Notes: generated by a model not told the origin, from the letters alone. Positions 1 to 13,768 are shown, counted from the stretch's first letter. The stretch: 64,000 nt of DNA from Megalopta genalis (GCF_051020955.1 NC_135014.1:1364001-1428000); one strand, 5' to 3'. Made by a program: numbers and translations.

Positions 1-62
1 TTGACACTCTGGATAATACATCACATGACATTTTCAGTTAATTTCAAATATATGATTTTCAG

Positions 63-3000
63 GATTAATTATAGGGGCAATAATTCGTTATGGCTTTAAA
101 ACAAGTAGCACCATACTCCATATGCCTGTTGTGCCAGACAACAGTAGTAAATACAACCAATCAGTTCCTCCGGATACGTTGTGGTTACGTTTCCCAGAAG
201 ATAATGGTGGTGGCACCATTAAAAATAAAACATTCGCTTACTCATTTAGGGGGGAAATTTACAAGCAAGATAATGAAATTGATTTAAAGGTATTATAGTA
301 GAGTAATTTATAAAATATATGTTAACTTAGTGTTTATGTTTTCAAAAATAACTTGATTATTACAGGCCACCTTTGATCCTGAAATATTTTTCAATATTAT
401 TTTACCTCCAATTATTTTTCATGCTGGTTATAGTTTAAAGCGAGTGAGTAGTTTTATTATATATTTCTTGTATATATTGTACTAATTAATATACAATATA
501 ATTTGCTTTGCAATCCTTTTATTTCAGAAATACTTCTTTAGAAATTTAGGTGCAATTCTTATGTACGCTCTAATTGGAACAACAATTTCAGCATTTGTCA
601 TAGGGTACGTATTTATTATGTATGATAAATGTAGCAGGATAATTAACAATAAACAAATATTTTTTTGACGTACAAAAGCTTTAATAATGGGCTTATCTTG
701 TGATAACTCCAAAGGTCAATTAGATTAAATTTATCTCTTACTTTTCTTGGAATGTAGTCAGATATGCATTGTATTTTTCTTTATTTTTTCAGAGCTTTGA
801 TGTATGCCTTTGTGCAATTAATACCACGTCTTTCCAGTTCGTTCACATTTTTGGATACATTATACTTTGGAGCATTAATATCTCCTACAGATCCACTAAC
901 TATAATTTCTATTTTTAATGATTTACATGTAGATGTAAATTTATATGCTTTAGTATTTGGGGAAAGTGTTTTAAATGATGCAGTTGCTATTGTACTCAGT
1001 GGGTATGTATAAGGAAATGCTGAAATCTTTTATAATTATGCTCATATCAGTGTTATTACTAAATTCTACTGTATGTATATATATATGTATATATATATAT
1101 ATATATGCTATTACAGTTCTATACAGAACTATGGAGAACGTTATCAATCTGGTTCAGGTGGATTTGAAACTGTAGCCTTTTTCCAAGCATTTGGTGATTT
1201 CGTTGGTATATTCAGTCTATCATTATTTATTGGTGCCACAATGGGCTGTATTACAGCTTTATTAACTAAATTTACTAGAGTCAGAGATTTTCCTTTGTTG
1301 GAATCCGCATTATTTGTCTTAATGTCTTATAGTACCTTTTTAATTGCGGAGGCATCCGATCTTACAGGTAAATCATGAAATAACAGTATAACAAATAATT
1401 TTTCAAGGAAACTCATTTTCAACTAATATAACTATAAAAAATATTTTTATACAGGCGTAGTTGCTGTTTTATTCTGTGGTATATGTCAGGCACATTATAC
1501 CTATAACAATTTAAGTCCCGACTCTCGTCAAAGAACGAAACAACTGTTCGAACTTCTGAATTTTTTAGCTGAAAATTTTATATTCAGTTATATTGGTGTC
1601 TCGATGTTTACCTTTCCAAAACACCACTTTGATCCAGGATTCATTTTCACAGGATTTGTATCCTTGAACGATAGCATTAATTTTTAAGCTAACATTTTAT
1701 AATATTTTTATGATATAAATCCTTAACTTTGTTTTTCACAGTTATGCGCACTGTTAGGACGCGCAGCGAATGTGTATCCATTATCGTTTATATTAAACTT
1801 GGCACGAAAGCCGAAAATTTCATTAAATTACCAACACATGTTATTTTTTGCTGGATTGAGAGGCGCTATGAGTTTTGCTTTAGCCATCAGGAATACCGTA
1901 TCGGACGCTCGACAGGCTATGTTAACAACAACAAGCTTAATTGTAATTCTGACAGTCATTTTCCAAGGTGGAGCAACAACTCAGTTTTTAAGTTGGTTTA
2001 ATATACCGTAAGTTCACATAATTATTCAAATAATTAATTCTACATAAATAGTTGCTCATAATGATTATATTCAAGCTAATCATATTTTAGAGTCGGGGTG
2101 GATGAAGAAATAGAAGGATTGTCGCATAATGGAATGCGTAGTGTAAGTATTTTAGGTACTTTATTCTTAATAAAATATTAATTTAAACAAATTGAGAGCA
2201 ATATTTAGTGACAGTCTTGAAATGAGAATGTATGATAACTTATGTGCTGCTAATACTTAGTTTGAAAAAACTGCACTTTCTTGGTGACCTTAGTAATTCA
2301 GTTTCAGTTCTTTCTTATATACAATGTGTAATTGTATAACATTTAGCTATGTTATTTGTAACGTTATTAATTAACGCCACCCTTTTTGTTTATAATATAT
2401 TATATAAACATATCAGAATTCTAGGCACTGAAGGAGAAGGAACAAATGTATACAAGTTTCTGATATAGCAAAATTTTAATAAGATTATCTTTAGAATATT
2501 CTACACAAAAATTTATATTTTATAACAGAAAGCATCTCTGTAGATATAAAAATATGATTTTGTACTTTAATATTGGTACAGTCTACAGCAAGATGTACTT
2601 CTTTCTTTATTTTTATTTTATTATTTATTACTTTCATCTTTACAATGATTTTAATCATAGCAAATTCATATAAAGTTAAGTTAAAATGAACGTAAATAAT
2701 TCTGGATCATTTATTTATATTTTATACATATATTGTTATTTAATTTATGCAAAGGTATTCATGCATGGATGCTTTAAACAAAATTATTCTGATATTGCTA
2801 TTATTTTGTCATCTTTTTTAGCCCAATGTCTCCAAACATGCATTTCTAATATTATACATAGAAACTGGTTGAAAATGTTTAGGGATATAATTTCTGTACT
2901 TATTGACTGTTTCCAAAGATTATATTCACTAACATTATTTTCTTATAGTTACACTTATATAATATTGGGTTACTGATGCACAAAAACTACTAAAATTATA

Positions 3001-6000
3001 GCTTGCACTAGAACTTAACTTTTTGAGAAATCTAGCATGTCTATTACATTATAATGACATTTGTAAGAATGCTTTATTAATTCTAAATAATTACGCTTCA
3101 TAATTAATCTAGTAAATACAGGAACTTTAACTTGCTAATTTTAATAGTCTGGAGGCGAAGGTGGCTTTGGAGATCTGGACATGCGTAGGGAGCGAAGTCC
3201 TTCGGTATGTTTTCTTATTAATTCAAGAATTGAGTATTATTATGTACATGGTCTGGAACAATTGTCATATAAAAAATTGTGTACTCAAAATTATTAGTAT
3301 TTTACATTTGTGTTTGTAGCATATGTTTCATATTTTCTTATGCAATTACGTAAAATATAAATTACTAGTTTTGTGCATTATGACTGGTATTATAAGAGTT
3401 GCTTTCTGCTGTTGATAGATATACAAGCTAAAGAGATTCAATCTATAAATCTAGGATATCTCATCTTATTAAAATGTTTGCAGTAACTATTAACAATATT
3501 ACATTATCAGTATTGGTGTATATATAAATAAAAAAGACACGCATTTCATGTTATTAGCGTGCTTTAACACTTTATGCTTACAGATAAACTTTTCTAATGA
3601 TGTAAATCATCTTAAAAAAATATCAAAATAATTAATTTTTTGTTTTTATAAGCAACATTTTATTTATTTATTGAAAGCAGCTTAATAGCAATTTACTAAA
3701 TTATAGTATTAACAAATTTACATACGTTATTTTCATGTTTAGCTATATTCATACATTTAAACGATTTTTTAATTGCTTTATATATTTAAAACTATAATTT
3801 TTTCTTTTATTGAGGTTCCATTTGTTAACAGCATGTGCTCAAATATTTTTTCGTATCGTTTTTGTTATCCATTCTGTATGTTGATGATTAGTAGTGTACA
3901 AAATATTTATACATATTTATATTTATTAAGGAAACATATACAACAATAATTAACAGGGTACACGAACATAACGACGAACAATAAAGCATGTTCATTAATA
4001 CCTAACACTAAATATTACATTACACAAGAAATTTCATTAATATCAATGTTTTGTCAAATTGCCTTATGCATATTTTAAACTTTCTATTAATGTTATATAA
4101 TTTAAATTACTTAAAAAGAAATAAAATACCTCTGAAAGCTTCTTTAATAATTATAATTTTTTACTCAATTACGTTTGAAAAAAGTATCATGATCATACAG
4201 GATGGATAATCGAAGTATCCTTCACCTTTCACAGTATAATTCTATGCAGGATGGGTCATTACCAGGCAGTAGTGCGAAACCTAATGAAAAAGCATTACTT
4301 GCCAGAATCTGGGGTGATTTTGATACTCGCTACATGAAGCCGCTCCTCACTCACTCCAGACCTACATTACTGGAGACGCTACCTGTATGTTGTGGACCTT
4401 TATCCAGGATTCTTACAACAACGCAGCAAATGACAGAGGTATAATTTTAAATATGTAAAATCAGATAACAATGATCTTAATATTCGAATTTCTAATGTTA
4501 TAGGATGATGCAATTAGAAAAATAGATTCAGATTCAGATTTTTGTCTTGAAGATCGTGAAATGGAACGACGAAGGACTAGTGTTCAACCGGTGAGTTTTC
4601 ATCAACCTAATCTCAATTACACTATTAACCCGTGCTATCAACCTAACAACACAGATGCCACTAATCCAGATGAACCTTATGTAATTCTTAATTTACACAG
4701 AAGGTAGAAGTTAACATATTTGAATTGAAAAACTTAAATTTTTGTACAAAACTTATCCATACGCGAGTATACTTCGTACATTCGTACAGATGAATATATC
4801 ATTTGTAATTGACTATTTCCTGTAATTATATTTACACGTCACTTGAAATTATCCCTTTGTTATAATTAAACTGCGGAAGTTTATGCACCGACTATTTGCA
4901 GTGATTATACAGACTATATGCACGAATATAAAAACTATATAGAAGATAATATAGGAAATGTATGCAACATAGATTTGATGAATATGCACTTGCGCAGATA
5001 CTAAAAAATTCGTAAAATTGTGTTCAATCAATGTAATCAACATTGTATGAAATATGTAGTACATAAAAATGTATTTAATACATGTATGTATAATACAACG
5101 CATCCATCTCTGCGTGTCGTCACCAAAGAAGTGACGACACGTTCGCGTCATATCGCTTTCTGCTCGATGTGAATAGCGATCGGTAATCGGTACGCACCGA
5201 TCGCTTAATTGTCACATTCACACAATTCTGACAATATGCATGCAACATGCAGAATATGCAACTTTTATGTAAAACATACAAGTAATATCCAAAAAAGAAA
5301 TATATCTTTTATATTTCTAACAATTCTCATTCTAACAATGAAATATATTTCAGTTAAAATTTTACTTATGTAGTTCATTTTTCTAAAATATGCATTTGCA
5401 TAAACTTCCGCAATCTAGTTATAACATTTACATTTAAACATTCTTGAAGACACATGTACAACATAGTCTTTCCATTTTATATGAAAGTATTAATTCAATG
5501 TTTAGGATAATGCTTTTGTTTCTATTTAATGTCTTAAGCTTCCCATGAATGTCTTTAATGAAACTCACTAACTGACCATGCTTTCCTAACTTAACAATTG
5601 CTTATGCTAAATTCTTTCATATAAAATGTGTTGATATGCATGAAAAATTCATTTATCTTCACTGTAGGAAGGCAATGATATACACGTGATCTATTACATA
5701 GCGTACATAATATGCAATTGTAAAATGTTACTTTTGCATTGTCAATATGCATATATAATTATTGCCAAAGACCTTTGTGAGTAAACTTTGTTTACAAGAA
5801 AAAGATATTATGTATTGCTGTTTAATATAATTAGTTTCTATGGGTTATTAACAATACCAACAATACTTCTACACTGATGAAATATCAATCAATTATAAAA
5901 TATACTAAAGTTGAACCCCTACTGTATAGGCATGAATTTACATATAGTGTTCTTACCAAAGTTATTTTACAAGTGCAGTAAATGTATGCAACTATTCTAG

Positions 6001-6454
6001 TCACTGATTATCTTTAATAAACACATGAAGAATTAATGAGTTAGAATTTATTGAAGAATCAATATACACGTATGTGACATTCTACAACTTAACACTTCCT
6101 TGTTCACGTAACATAGACTAGTTAATATGAAAAAACACATTCTATTTCTTATTTCTGCATAGAATTTAATTTGAGAATTATGTTCTTAATTTGAAAATTA
6201 TGTTTAATGTCTGCTGATATAGCTATACTGTTAAATGTTAAAAAGGTATTTCTGTTATTTTAACTTAAGCGCCAAGAACTTGTGTTTTTGTCCGACTTTT
6301 CCTTTAGCTATTTAAAGCCATTTCTCTAGTCTACATTTGATCGCGTTCTTACCGATTTTTTTAGAGAAAAAGGAATGATGATGATGACGATGATGATGAT
6401 GAAGACCTAAGAATCATTGGAATGGAAGGATTTATTCCATTACGAACATTGTAA
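63..6454 (+). CDS. SLC9A6/7/9-like: Na+/H+ exchanger, NHE6/7/9 (SLC9A6/7/9) type, 5'-truncated by the window edge
   Basis: This is an organellar/endosomal cation-proton exchanger of the NHE6/7/9 class, a multi-pass membrane protein that sets endosome or Golgi pH. The window begins inside the gene. Exons I can phase are 63-289, 366-443, 528-604, 793-1002, 1117-1367, 1455-1657, 1742-2007, 2091-2142, 3148-3204, about 4250 (or 4235)-4438, 4504-4590 and 6365-6454 (stop). Family blocks seen in order are GLIIGAIIRYG, LPPIIFHAGYSLKR, FGALISPTDPLT, FGESVLNDAVAIVLSG (the transport-site ND pair), GGFETVAFFQAFGD, FAGLRGAMSFALAIRN and, in the cytosolic tail, KPLLTHSRPTLLETLP. The tail ends in an Asp run encoded by GAT/GAC repeats. 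The joins around 3148-4250 are the least certain: the start at 4250 keeps phase 0 after a long pyrimidine tract, while a start at 4201 would be out of phase with both upstream exons. Expression of the small exon 3148-3204 may be optional. Confidence 0.9.
4591..4707 (+). other. Read-through extension after the 4504-4590 exon of the NHE gene
   Basis: The exon 4504-4590 ends at a good donor (CCG then GTGAGT). If that donor is not used, the same frame stays open for 38 more codons and stops at 4705-4707. The extra peptide is Asn/Pro/Tyr-rich (it contains NYTINPCYQPNN) and would replace the acidic last exon. This is directly visible. Whether such a transcript exists is unknown. Confidence 0.4.
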
Positions 6455-8510
6455 TGGGGCAGAAACCATTGAAAATAGTATTTTGAGAAGATTTTAAAAG
6501 AAAAACTTTGTAATACAGACTTTGGGGGTAGGAGAAACAGCTAAAAGTAATTACTTTATATCAAATATTTTTAATAATGATTTCACTTAAAGTGTTCTCA
6601 TTCTTATGAAAGAAGTTCCGTATTATTAGCTAACAATTTCATATTTTTGTACAGATTGAAAAAGCGGTATATGAATTCTTTTATTTAAATGGAAAGTACA
6701 TATTTATTAATTTTATCATACTCAAGTCACAAATATACATTTATATAATATATTTATTTGAATGATTAGGTGCTTTCATGACATGTTGCGTTAATTGTAC
6801 TTTCTTTTAACATTAGTAATAAGATGAAAAGATAATATTGGTGCAAAGAATATTGACTCATTGTCTCTGTACTCAGAGCTTGTTGGCGTGATAGTGTGGT
6901 GTATTTTAGTATGAATGCAGTTTACAAAAATCAGATGATATATAGTCTGTGAACAAGAAATTTCTAGGATATGTACATATTATGATTTCTTTGAAAGTAG
7001 AATACTTATAGCGAAAGGCTTGACACAGGCATAATGTACAGAAACATGTTATTGAAATTGCCAAACTTCTTACAAATATTGTAACCGAACATTAAACATA
7101 ATTTTCAGTATTCAATGTACCTGTAAGCTTCATAGTAACATCAGAACTTATTAACAGGTTGAGGGAGTAGATATTGTCCCTTGCAGTTTTTTTCCATTAT
7201 TTTACTTCACACTTCCTACATTCCATATAGTTGTACTTACAAAAAGTTTAGTTTAGATTTATTGTTTACTGAATGTTATTGCATGAGAAACCAAATCACT
7301 TTCCAGCCATTATGTTCTGTATTAAGAATGTTATTTAAAATTTGCCGCTTGCACACTACTTACACTACTAGTAATGAGTCATATGTAGAGAAGAAAATAA
7401 TTTTGTTTCATCAGCTTTCTTTGCATTATTAAAAGTATTTCTTACTATACCACTATTTCCTTCTCATTTTTAAGTAGAGTTCTTGACACATATTCTTTAT
7501 ACAGTGCTGCAAATAAATTAATGCACTCATCCTTATGCATAAGTTTTACACATCATATTCTTTTATTAGAATATAAGAAATAACTAACAAGGAAACACAT
7601 CAAAAACCTAGCATACCAATTTTGATAAAATTTATATGGGAGATTCATGTAAACTTTATAAAAATCTATGTGTCTAGGTTTGATATGTTTCCCTATAAAT
7701 CTCAACTTTATACAATTTACATTGCAGAATAAGTCATATTAAACCTATTTAAATTGTTCATTAAATCAAGTACATTACTGTGCAATCGGCAAACAGTTTA
7801 TTCTTACTAAATATAAATGTTTTATGACTGTTTGTACAGTTATAATAGTGTTTTTAGTGGTTTGTGTAGATTTTTAGTTTGTATCATATTATTATTTCCA
7901 TTAATTTTATTCTTTCATTTAATTTGTTTATATTGCCTATTTCTATTTGGTTTCTCCAGATACACATCTAAGGAGCTCCCCAAACAGAACACATTTATAA
8001 AAGTGAATTTAACATACTTTATTACTGTAATAGTGAGTTGTATACATTTTTGAAGATTTAACTGCAATTATGTTTTTAATATTAAGCAATGTTCCTCTTA
8101 TTTTACAACATGCCATAATCATTTGTATTGTTTAACGTCTCGTTTCTTTTATGAATTCTGACTGTATTTAATTTCTAATCTATGTAATTCTGTTACCAGA
8201 TAAGTTTCACATTCTTAAAATGATACAAGTTGTATATGTATGTTCTCTGGTTCATTGTAAGCAATACCTCAATTGATACTTAGTGAGTGAATTATGACCT
8301 AGGTACGTGCATATGCAATTTTGGTGTCGTACAATATTACTGTTGTATTATAGTTTTTGTAAATGTTAATTATATTTTCCTGATGTTTCTTTTCGTTGAA
8401 AAATATTGTTGAGTATTTTGGACAAGATAAAAATACAGTAACAACAAAAACTTTGATGTAAGTATTGATATACCGATAGTAAACAACAAGAGAGTTTCAA
8501 CATTACTTTT

Positions 8511-8727
8511 TAGGGTTACCAAAAGTCCAGGATTATCCTACATAATCCTGGACTTATAATTAGCATCAGAGTTGCATTTGGTGTGTAAAGAATAAGGGAT
8601 TTTTTAATGAGCTGTTTACAATAATTTAAAGAAAAATATTGATAGATTAAAATATATCAATTTTGATATTAAAATTTGTTTTTTATGGAATATCCTGCAT
8701 TATCTTTTCTAAAATATGGTAACCCTA
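8511..8727. mobile_element. Small inverted-repeat element (MITE-like) with ends TAGGGTTACCA
   Basis: The 11-bp left end TAGGGTTACCA at 8511 is matched in inverse by TGGTAACCCTA at 8717-8727. Just inside the left end is a perfect 14-bp stem, AAGTCCAGGATTAT (8523-8536) with its complement at 8542-8555 and a 5-nt loop. There is no coding capacity. It fits a non-autonomous DNA transposon; the superfamily is not decided. Confidence 0.65.
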
Positions 8728-9002
8728 TTATTATTTTATATCATTTAAATCCTTGTGACCACAAAGGAACCTTTTTTTTTGTTTCTCATACTTTTTCTAC
8801 TCCAATATTTTTATAGGAGAGATTTAGTTAAAATTTATGTCTAGTTCTTTGTGTATTGTATGTAATATTTCATGAATGACTTTAACCAGGATTTTCAAAA
8901 TACACAATACTAATATTTTAATAATTGTATTTGGTATGTCACTAAATAATATGTAAGAATCGAGAGATGGATTCTTGATGTGTTTAATACTTTGTGGGGC
9001 AG

Positions 9003-9095
9003 CTGGGAACTGTGATGGGAGAAGTTATTCCGGGACCACTACTACCACTGCACACACGCGTCGCCTTGCCAGGTTTGGTCGGGAGACATTTGTAA
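9003..9095 (+). CDS. Possible alternative terminal coding exon of the NHE gene
   Basis: A 93-nt stretch after a CAG acceptor reads in phase 0 as 30 codons and a stop, starting LGTVMGEVIPGPLLPLHTRV and ending in GRHL. It lies about 2.5 kb downstream of the annotated NHE stop. It stands out because it is GC- and CpG-containing inside very AT-rich DNA, as exons in this window do. Phase 0 fits the donors at 4438 and 4590. The upstream pyrimidine tract is weak. It could also be chance or a fossil exon. Confidence 0.4.
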   Translation: MGTVMGEVIPGPLLPLHTRVALPGLVGRHL

Positions 9096-10048
9096 AGACT
9101 AATTGGTAAACAAACTTACATTGCTTAATGTATTGTACTGTATGTTCAACTGATAAATGTATTTATTTGAAAGGCTTATCATCTATGCAGATTAGTGTAT
9201 CAAATGCAATACTATCTGTCATAGATTTATAAAAATGTTCCCAGTATCAGCTGCCTTTATGATATTAGCATAAAAACTTTCCAGTAATTATAGAATGCAT
9301 TCTTTTATCAGTATATTATTTGTTTAAAATATATTTACATAGGAATGAATACAACTCTTGTTACATTCACTTTATAATGGATACATTTTCAATTTTATGT
9401 TTAAATTATTTATTACTGCTTGATTGTCATCGATGTGACAATTAGCTTGAAATAATCGACTTGTATGTGCGTGCGTGTGCGTGTATGTGTGTAACATGTT
9501 CAAATATATGTACATTTATTGGTTGTATTATGTTCACTGAATCTCAATTTAATGAAGCTTATCAAAACAGTTTTGTAGCCTTTCATTGCAACGTTGTTTA
9601 CTATTGAGTAGATGAGGTCCTGGCTCACAATAATTGTTAGAAAGCAAATTTATATTAAGTTGGATCAGATACAATATGGTGATACCAACATATATTTGCT
9701 AAGTGTGCATTATGCATTCGGATATAATAATTGATATATTCGTTAAGATATAAGAAAATATTTCAAAAGTCATCCCTTCTGACAAAAATACTATATTTAT
9801 ATAAAATTTTTACATTTATCCCGTGACAATAAATTAACGTTCTTATGACTAAATTCCATTTCGTTGAAAATATAAAACCTTTAATATCTTTTAAGGGTAA
9901 AATGTGTGGATACAATTCAATTTTTATACTTGAATGTATTTTGCACTAATCTCATAGACAGTTACATTTGTACAGCAGCTATTTGGACATAGAATTTAAT
10001 TATTTATTCAACAAACTGATTTTGCTGGCATAAACAAACGATTTTTCC

Positions 10049-10620
10049 TTAACCCACCAGCGGGCGCGCCTCTTTCTATAAATGGTGGGGTAATTTCAAA
10101 GCATTGCATCATTAAATAATCATTATAGACAGTATGTCCAGGATTCAAATATTTGTTCTATGTTTTATAAGGGTAATACAATGAAGAATTATGTAATTAT
10201 CGTATTATGCATTGACAATTTCGGTACGCACAACCCTGGGGCCACGGGTCTGCTCAAACTCGGGCTTTCCCTATCATGGTGCAATTGCCTCGCGCCCTGA
10301 CACCATTTATGATTTTATTTTTATACCATTTACTCTTTTGAACGTAAAAAGTGAATTCCATACCGCTAAAAGCGTTAATAAACATATTAAACAATTTAGA
10401 TTTAGATCTTTAAGACGCTTGAACGACGTGAATCTCGTTTGAAGTTAAAATATCCTTGACGATTAATTGCAGCTAATTTACAACACGTTTCGAAAAACGA
10501 AACATTTAAAATGAGACTAAAAGTATAGCCAATAACCCCCAAACTGATAGTTAAGATTTTTACATGCTGTATGTTTATAAAACCGGCCCGTGTGGACGGT
10601 CGCGCCCGCCGAAGGGTTAA
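10049..10620. mobile_element. TTAA-flanked inverted-repeat element (piggyBac-like MITE)
   Basis: The left end reads TTAA CCCACCAGCGGGCGCG and the right end is its near-complement, CGCGCCCGCCGAAGGG TTAA. TTAA target duplications plus ends starting CCC are typical of piggyBac-type elements. The 572-bp interior is more GC-rich than its surroundings at both tips. An internal 76-codon frame at 10212-10442 shows no transposase features, so this is a non-autonomous copy. Confidence 0.7.
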
Positions 10621-11827
10621 TGGCGCAGGACATTTAGCAGATTATGATATCCTGATATAAGCTTTGTATTATAATTTGTAAATGTATATGCATTTTAAAA
10701 ACACGAAGAACGTATAATTGATGTGCAGGTATACCGTTTAAAATGAAAAGATGTATTTGAAAAATTCCTGTACATGGCGAATAAAACATGTGCCAAAAGT
10801 TCACATAGGTATTATGAACTATAAAGAAAGTCATGTATGTATTTCGTTTTATGAAAGCTATTGTAAGTAAAAATGAATACCTTTCAAATATATAATTCAG
10901 TTAAAAAGAAAAACAAAAACGCAAGCAAAACAATATTATCTGTAAATGTAACCTAATTACTTTTGGTAAAGACATAATATTGTCATTATTATTATCTTAT
11001 GTATTGCTATTGTGATGTATATAATCAATGACTATATTTAAATATGATTTATTACAAGCAAAGTTTAAATCATTGAATACAGATGTATTGAACATAAAAA
11101 TGATGTATAATGAATCTTTACTTTAATGTTGGCTGTGAGTATGTAACGAAACTGTTTGAATACTTAGTTTGCATATTAGAAATAAATATTCAAAATGCAG
11201 CATATTGAGAAACTATATCTACAATACGTATATATTATTGTTTTTACAATTACACGTATCTACCTAGTAAATTAGTCTAATTATATAAAGCGAATTATGT
11301 TGATGGACTTATGAAACTTTATAATAAGCAGGATTTCAGCACATAGTAATTGAAACACTCTTTTCTATATATATGTGCGAATTGAATATGTAATAATTAT
11401 ATGTACAATACATATAGACTACAGATGTTGTGATACTATGTACTACACTTTACAGTGTTTAATAAAGTATTTGTAAAAATGGAATTTTAAAAAATTATCT
11501 CAGTCAGGTAATTATTAAAAAAATGGTTGTTATTTTTCAAATATTTAATAAGCATTTAAGTAACAAAATTGATATTGTTACAAATAGGTAATACAAAAAA
11601 TATTAAATAGTTGCAAAACATAAATTTAATTCTTTATTAAAAAAAACTGACACTTTAAAGAAAAAAAAATTGAAGAAGAGGATTATAATTTGTATAATAT
11701 ATTTAAAATAATTTCTTAAATATCTTAATAATTATTTATAATGTTCATGGTAATGTAATGAAGTATTATATCTAGTATGCGTAGAAAACATTATATGAAA
11801 ATCTGAATAGTTTGGAACCTGTTACTC

Positions 11828-12691
11828 TTAAGTTGTTTTATAGTGATCTTCATCAAGTGTTGTATATATATGTCCTTCAGTTGTAAGAAAATGAAGTATA
11901 TCGGAAATTTTTGGTAAAATACTTTTTGGTACTTTTTTGGTAAGCACACTTTTGTGAATTCCATTCTCACTATCATTTTCTGCTTGAATAATCTCGAAAA
12001 CTAAAGTTTGTGCTTTTGTTAAACCACCAACATTATTATTTGTCATAACATCATCCGTGTCAGTCTTTTTTTGAGTTACCATGCCCACTTTTTTACTCTT
12101 TAGCACTATATATGCTACTTCTAACAGATGACTGGTCAATTCATTTAAATTTGTTAGGGCTCGTATTTTTAATACTAATACATGCTTCTTACTATCTTGT
12201 TCACGCAAGTGTCCATACACTCGTACATAAGTATTTAATTTAAATGTAGATGCTTCACTTGATTTATCAGCTTCTAACCAACGAAAAGCTGTAATAGTAC
12301 CTGTAATATAATGAAATTATTAAAATTTTACCCTTCTTTACTTCTGTCACTATAATAGTTATCACAGAAATATTTGAATTTAATTAATATACCATTTTAG
12401 AGGACTATTTTTCTATAAATAATTTTTACCTGTCTCATCTTCAATTTCGTAAGTTTCTTTAGTAGCGGATTCATCAATGTGCCGCAACATTCCAACTATA
12501 CTTATCATATAAATTGGAATTCCACAAATTTTCAATTCGCCGGCAGACTTATTTAAAAGTCCAATCATAACAGGAACAATGTTACGTGATCTTTGAATAT
12601 TTTTATTTGCGCTAGCGGCATTCTGGTCGTTGTTAAAAAATCCGCCCGAAACATTTTCCGTATTGTGTGTGTCATTGAGATTACCCCACAT
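11828..12691 (-). CDS. RPA2: Replication protein A 32 kDa subunit
   Basis: RPA2 is the middle subunit of the RPA heterotrimer that coats single-stranded DNA in replication, repair and checkpoint signalling. Two exons, 12691-12430 and 12300-11828, join in phase 1 to give 244 aa (human about 270). The N-terminal 30 residues are Gly/Asn-rich and polar, as in the phosphorylated tail of the family. An OB fold follows (VPVMIGLLNKS, through NTYVRVYGHLR, to LNELTSHLLEV), split by the intron after EIEDETG. The C-terminus is a winged helix (SVLTKKVPKSILPKISDILHFL), the docking module for repair partners. The start at 12691 gives the expected N-terminus, and the CpG-containing 5' flank at 12720-12800 is the likely promoter. 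A broken paralogue lies at 18.3-19.15 kb. Confidence 0.95.
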
Positions 12692-13768
12692 TATTTATTG
12701 TAATTAATACGCAGAATACAAATAATTTCAAACAGACACGCGCGTTTCTTATAGTTTTTTCGGCGTGTTGTTATTCGCTGCGTAACAAATGAACGAGGTT
12801 ATAGAATAACTTCGGCCATATTGTTTTGGTCACCCAGTGCTGCTATCTATCCTGAAATTGCGATTGTAAATTACAATTTGTAATAATGTAGCCTTATATT
12901 TGTAACTTCTCCAAAAAATAATTGCCTGACAAACCACATTGGTTAAAGTTAAAATATTTACATATTGCTATACGTTATTCTTAAGTATACATGTAATATA
13001 CATAGTAAAAAGAATGGATTTAGTTTCATATAAATTTATTCAATTTATTAATTTCATACATTTTAGTCAACTGATTATTTAAATTACATGATTAACAAGT
13101 AATAAATTTATTAATGTACAGTGTAGAAGACAAAGTACAAATACGTAGCTTTGTCAAAAACAATTAAAAATAATATTTTTCTTTAAATTAATTCTCAGTG
13201 TTACCATTGTGATAAATTTGATCTATGATTTATACATACTTTTGAGAAAGATGTCTATTATCGTTTCCACAACAAAGAATTTAAGTAAATTATAAAAACT
13301 TGCATTTCGAATAGATTTGTAATAACATTTAGGATATGTTAGAAATTATACACTAATTTCAAAATATATACAGATGAAATATCCAGAAAACAAATAGTGT
13401 TTTGTCTTTAAAGCGTGCTTTCAACATTAGATTTTACTACAAAATAATCGAAACATGTATTCATCTTACACTTTACAAAGACGACATTTGCTCAACTATT
13501 TTGGAAACGGAATTTTATGACCACTGTTGAAACGATCTATTAAAAGAAGGTAACTATTTAACAAAAAAGCTTCTAATTTACCGAACTTTATAAATTTGTC
13601 GCGGGACTGATTGATGTCATTTAAAGATCTAAATTTGTAATAAACGGTCCTGTTGATATCTCTAATTGGTTAGACTAAGTAAGAATAATGTACACAATAA
13701 ATGAATTAGTTTTAAAAATCAGTAAATAGTTGGATGGATATTCTTTGTACAAGAATTTTCGTACAATT
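12692..13768. other. Spacer between RPA2 and Naa25
   Basis: The left 150 bp (CpG-containing, with AGGTTA at 12796-12801) is the probable RPA2 promoter and 5' UTR. The rest is AT-rich and is probably mostly Naa25 3' UTR. I see no additional gene. Confidence 0.6.

Larger units (their letters stand above)
6455..11790. other. AT-rich 3' flank of the NHE gene, 3' UTR candidates and repeats
   Basis: There is no supported gene here apart from the candidate exon at 9003. Several AATAAA-type signals occur, for example near 11460, just before the RPA2 gene, so a long 3' UTR is possible. Two inverted-repeat elements are listed separately. The short open frames at 7181-7432, 7817-8053 and 10212-10442 show no family features and look like chance frames in AT-rich DNA. 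Confidence 0.6.

Noticed and set aside
4201..4249. Starting the NHE tail exon at 4201 (CATACAG acceptor)
   Set aside because: It is out of phase with both candidate upstream exons; the acceptors at 4234 and 4249 keep the frame.
4849..5151. 100-codon minus-strand frame in the NHE intron
   Set aside because: AT-rich, Ile/Tyr/Phe-heavy, no homology features; probably chance.
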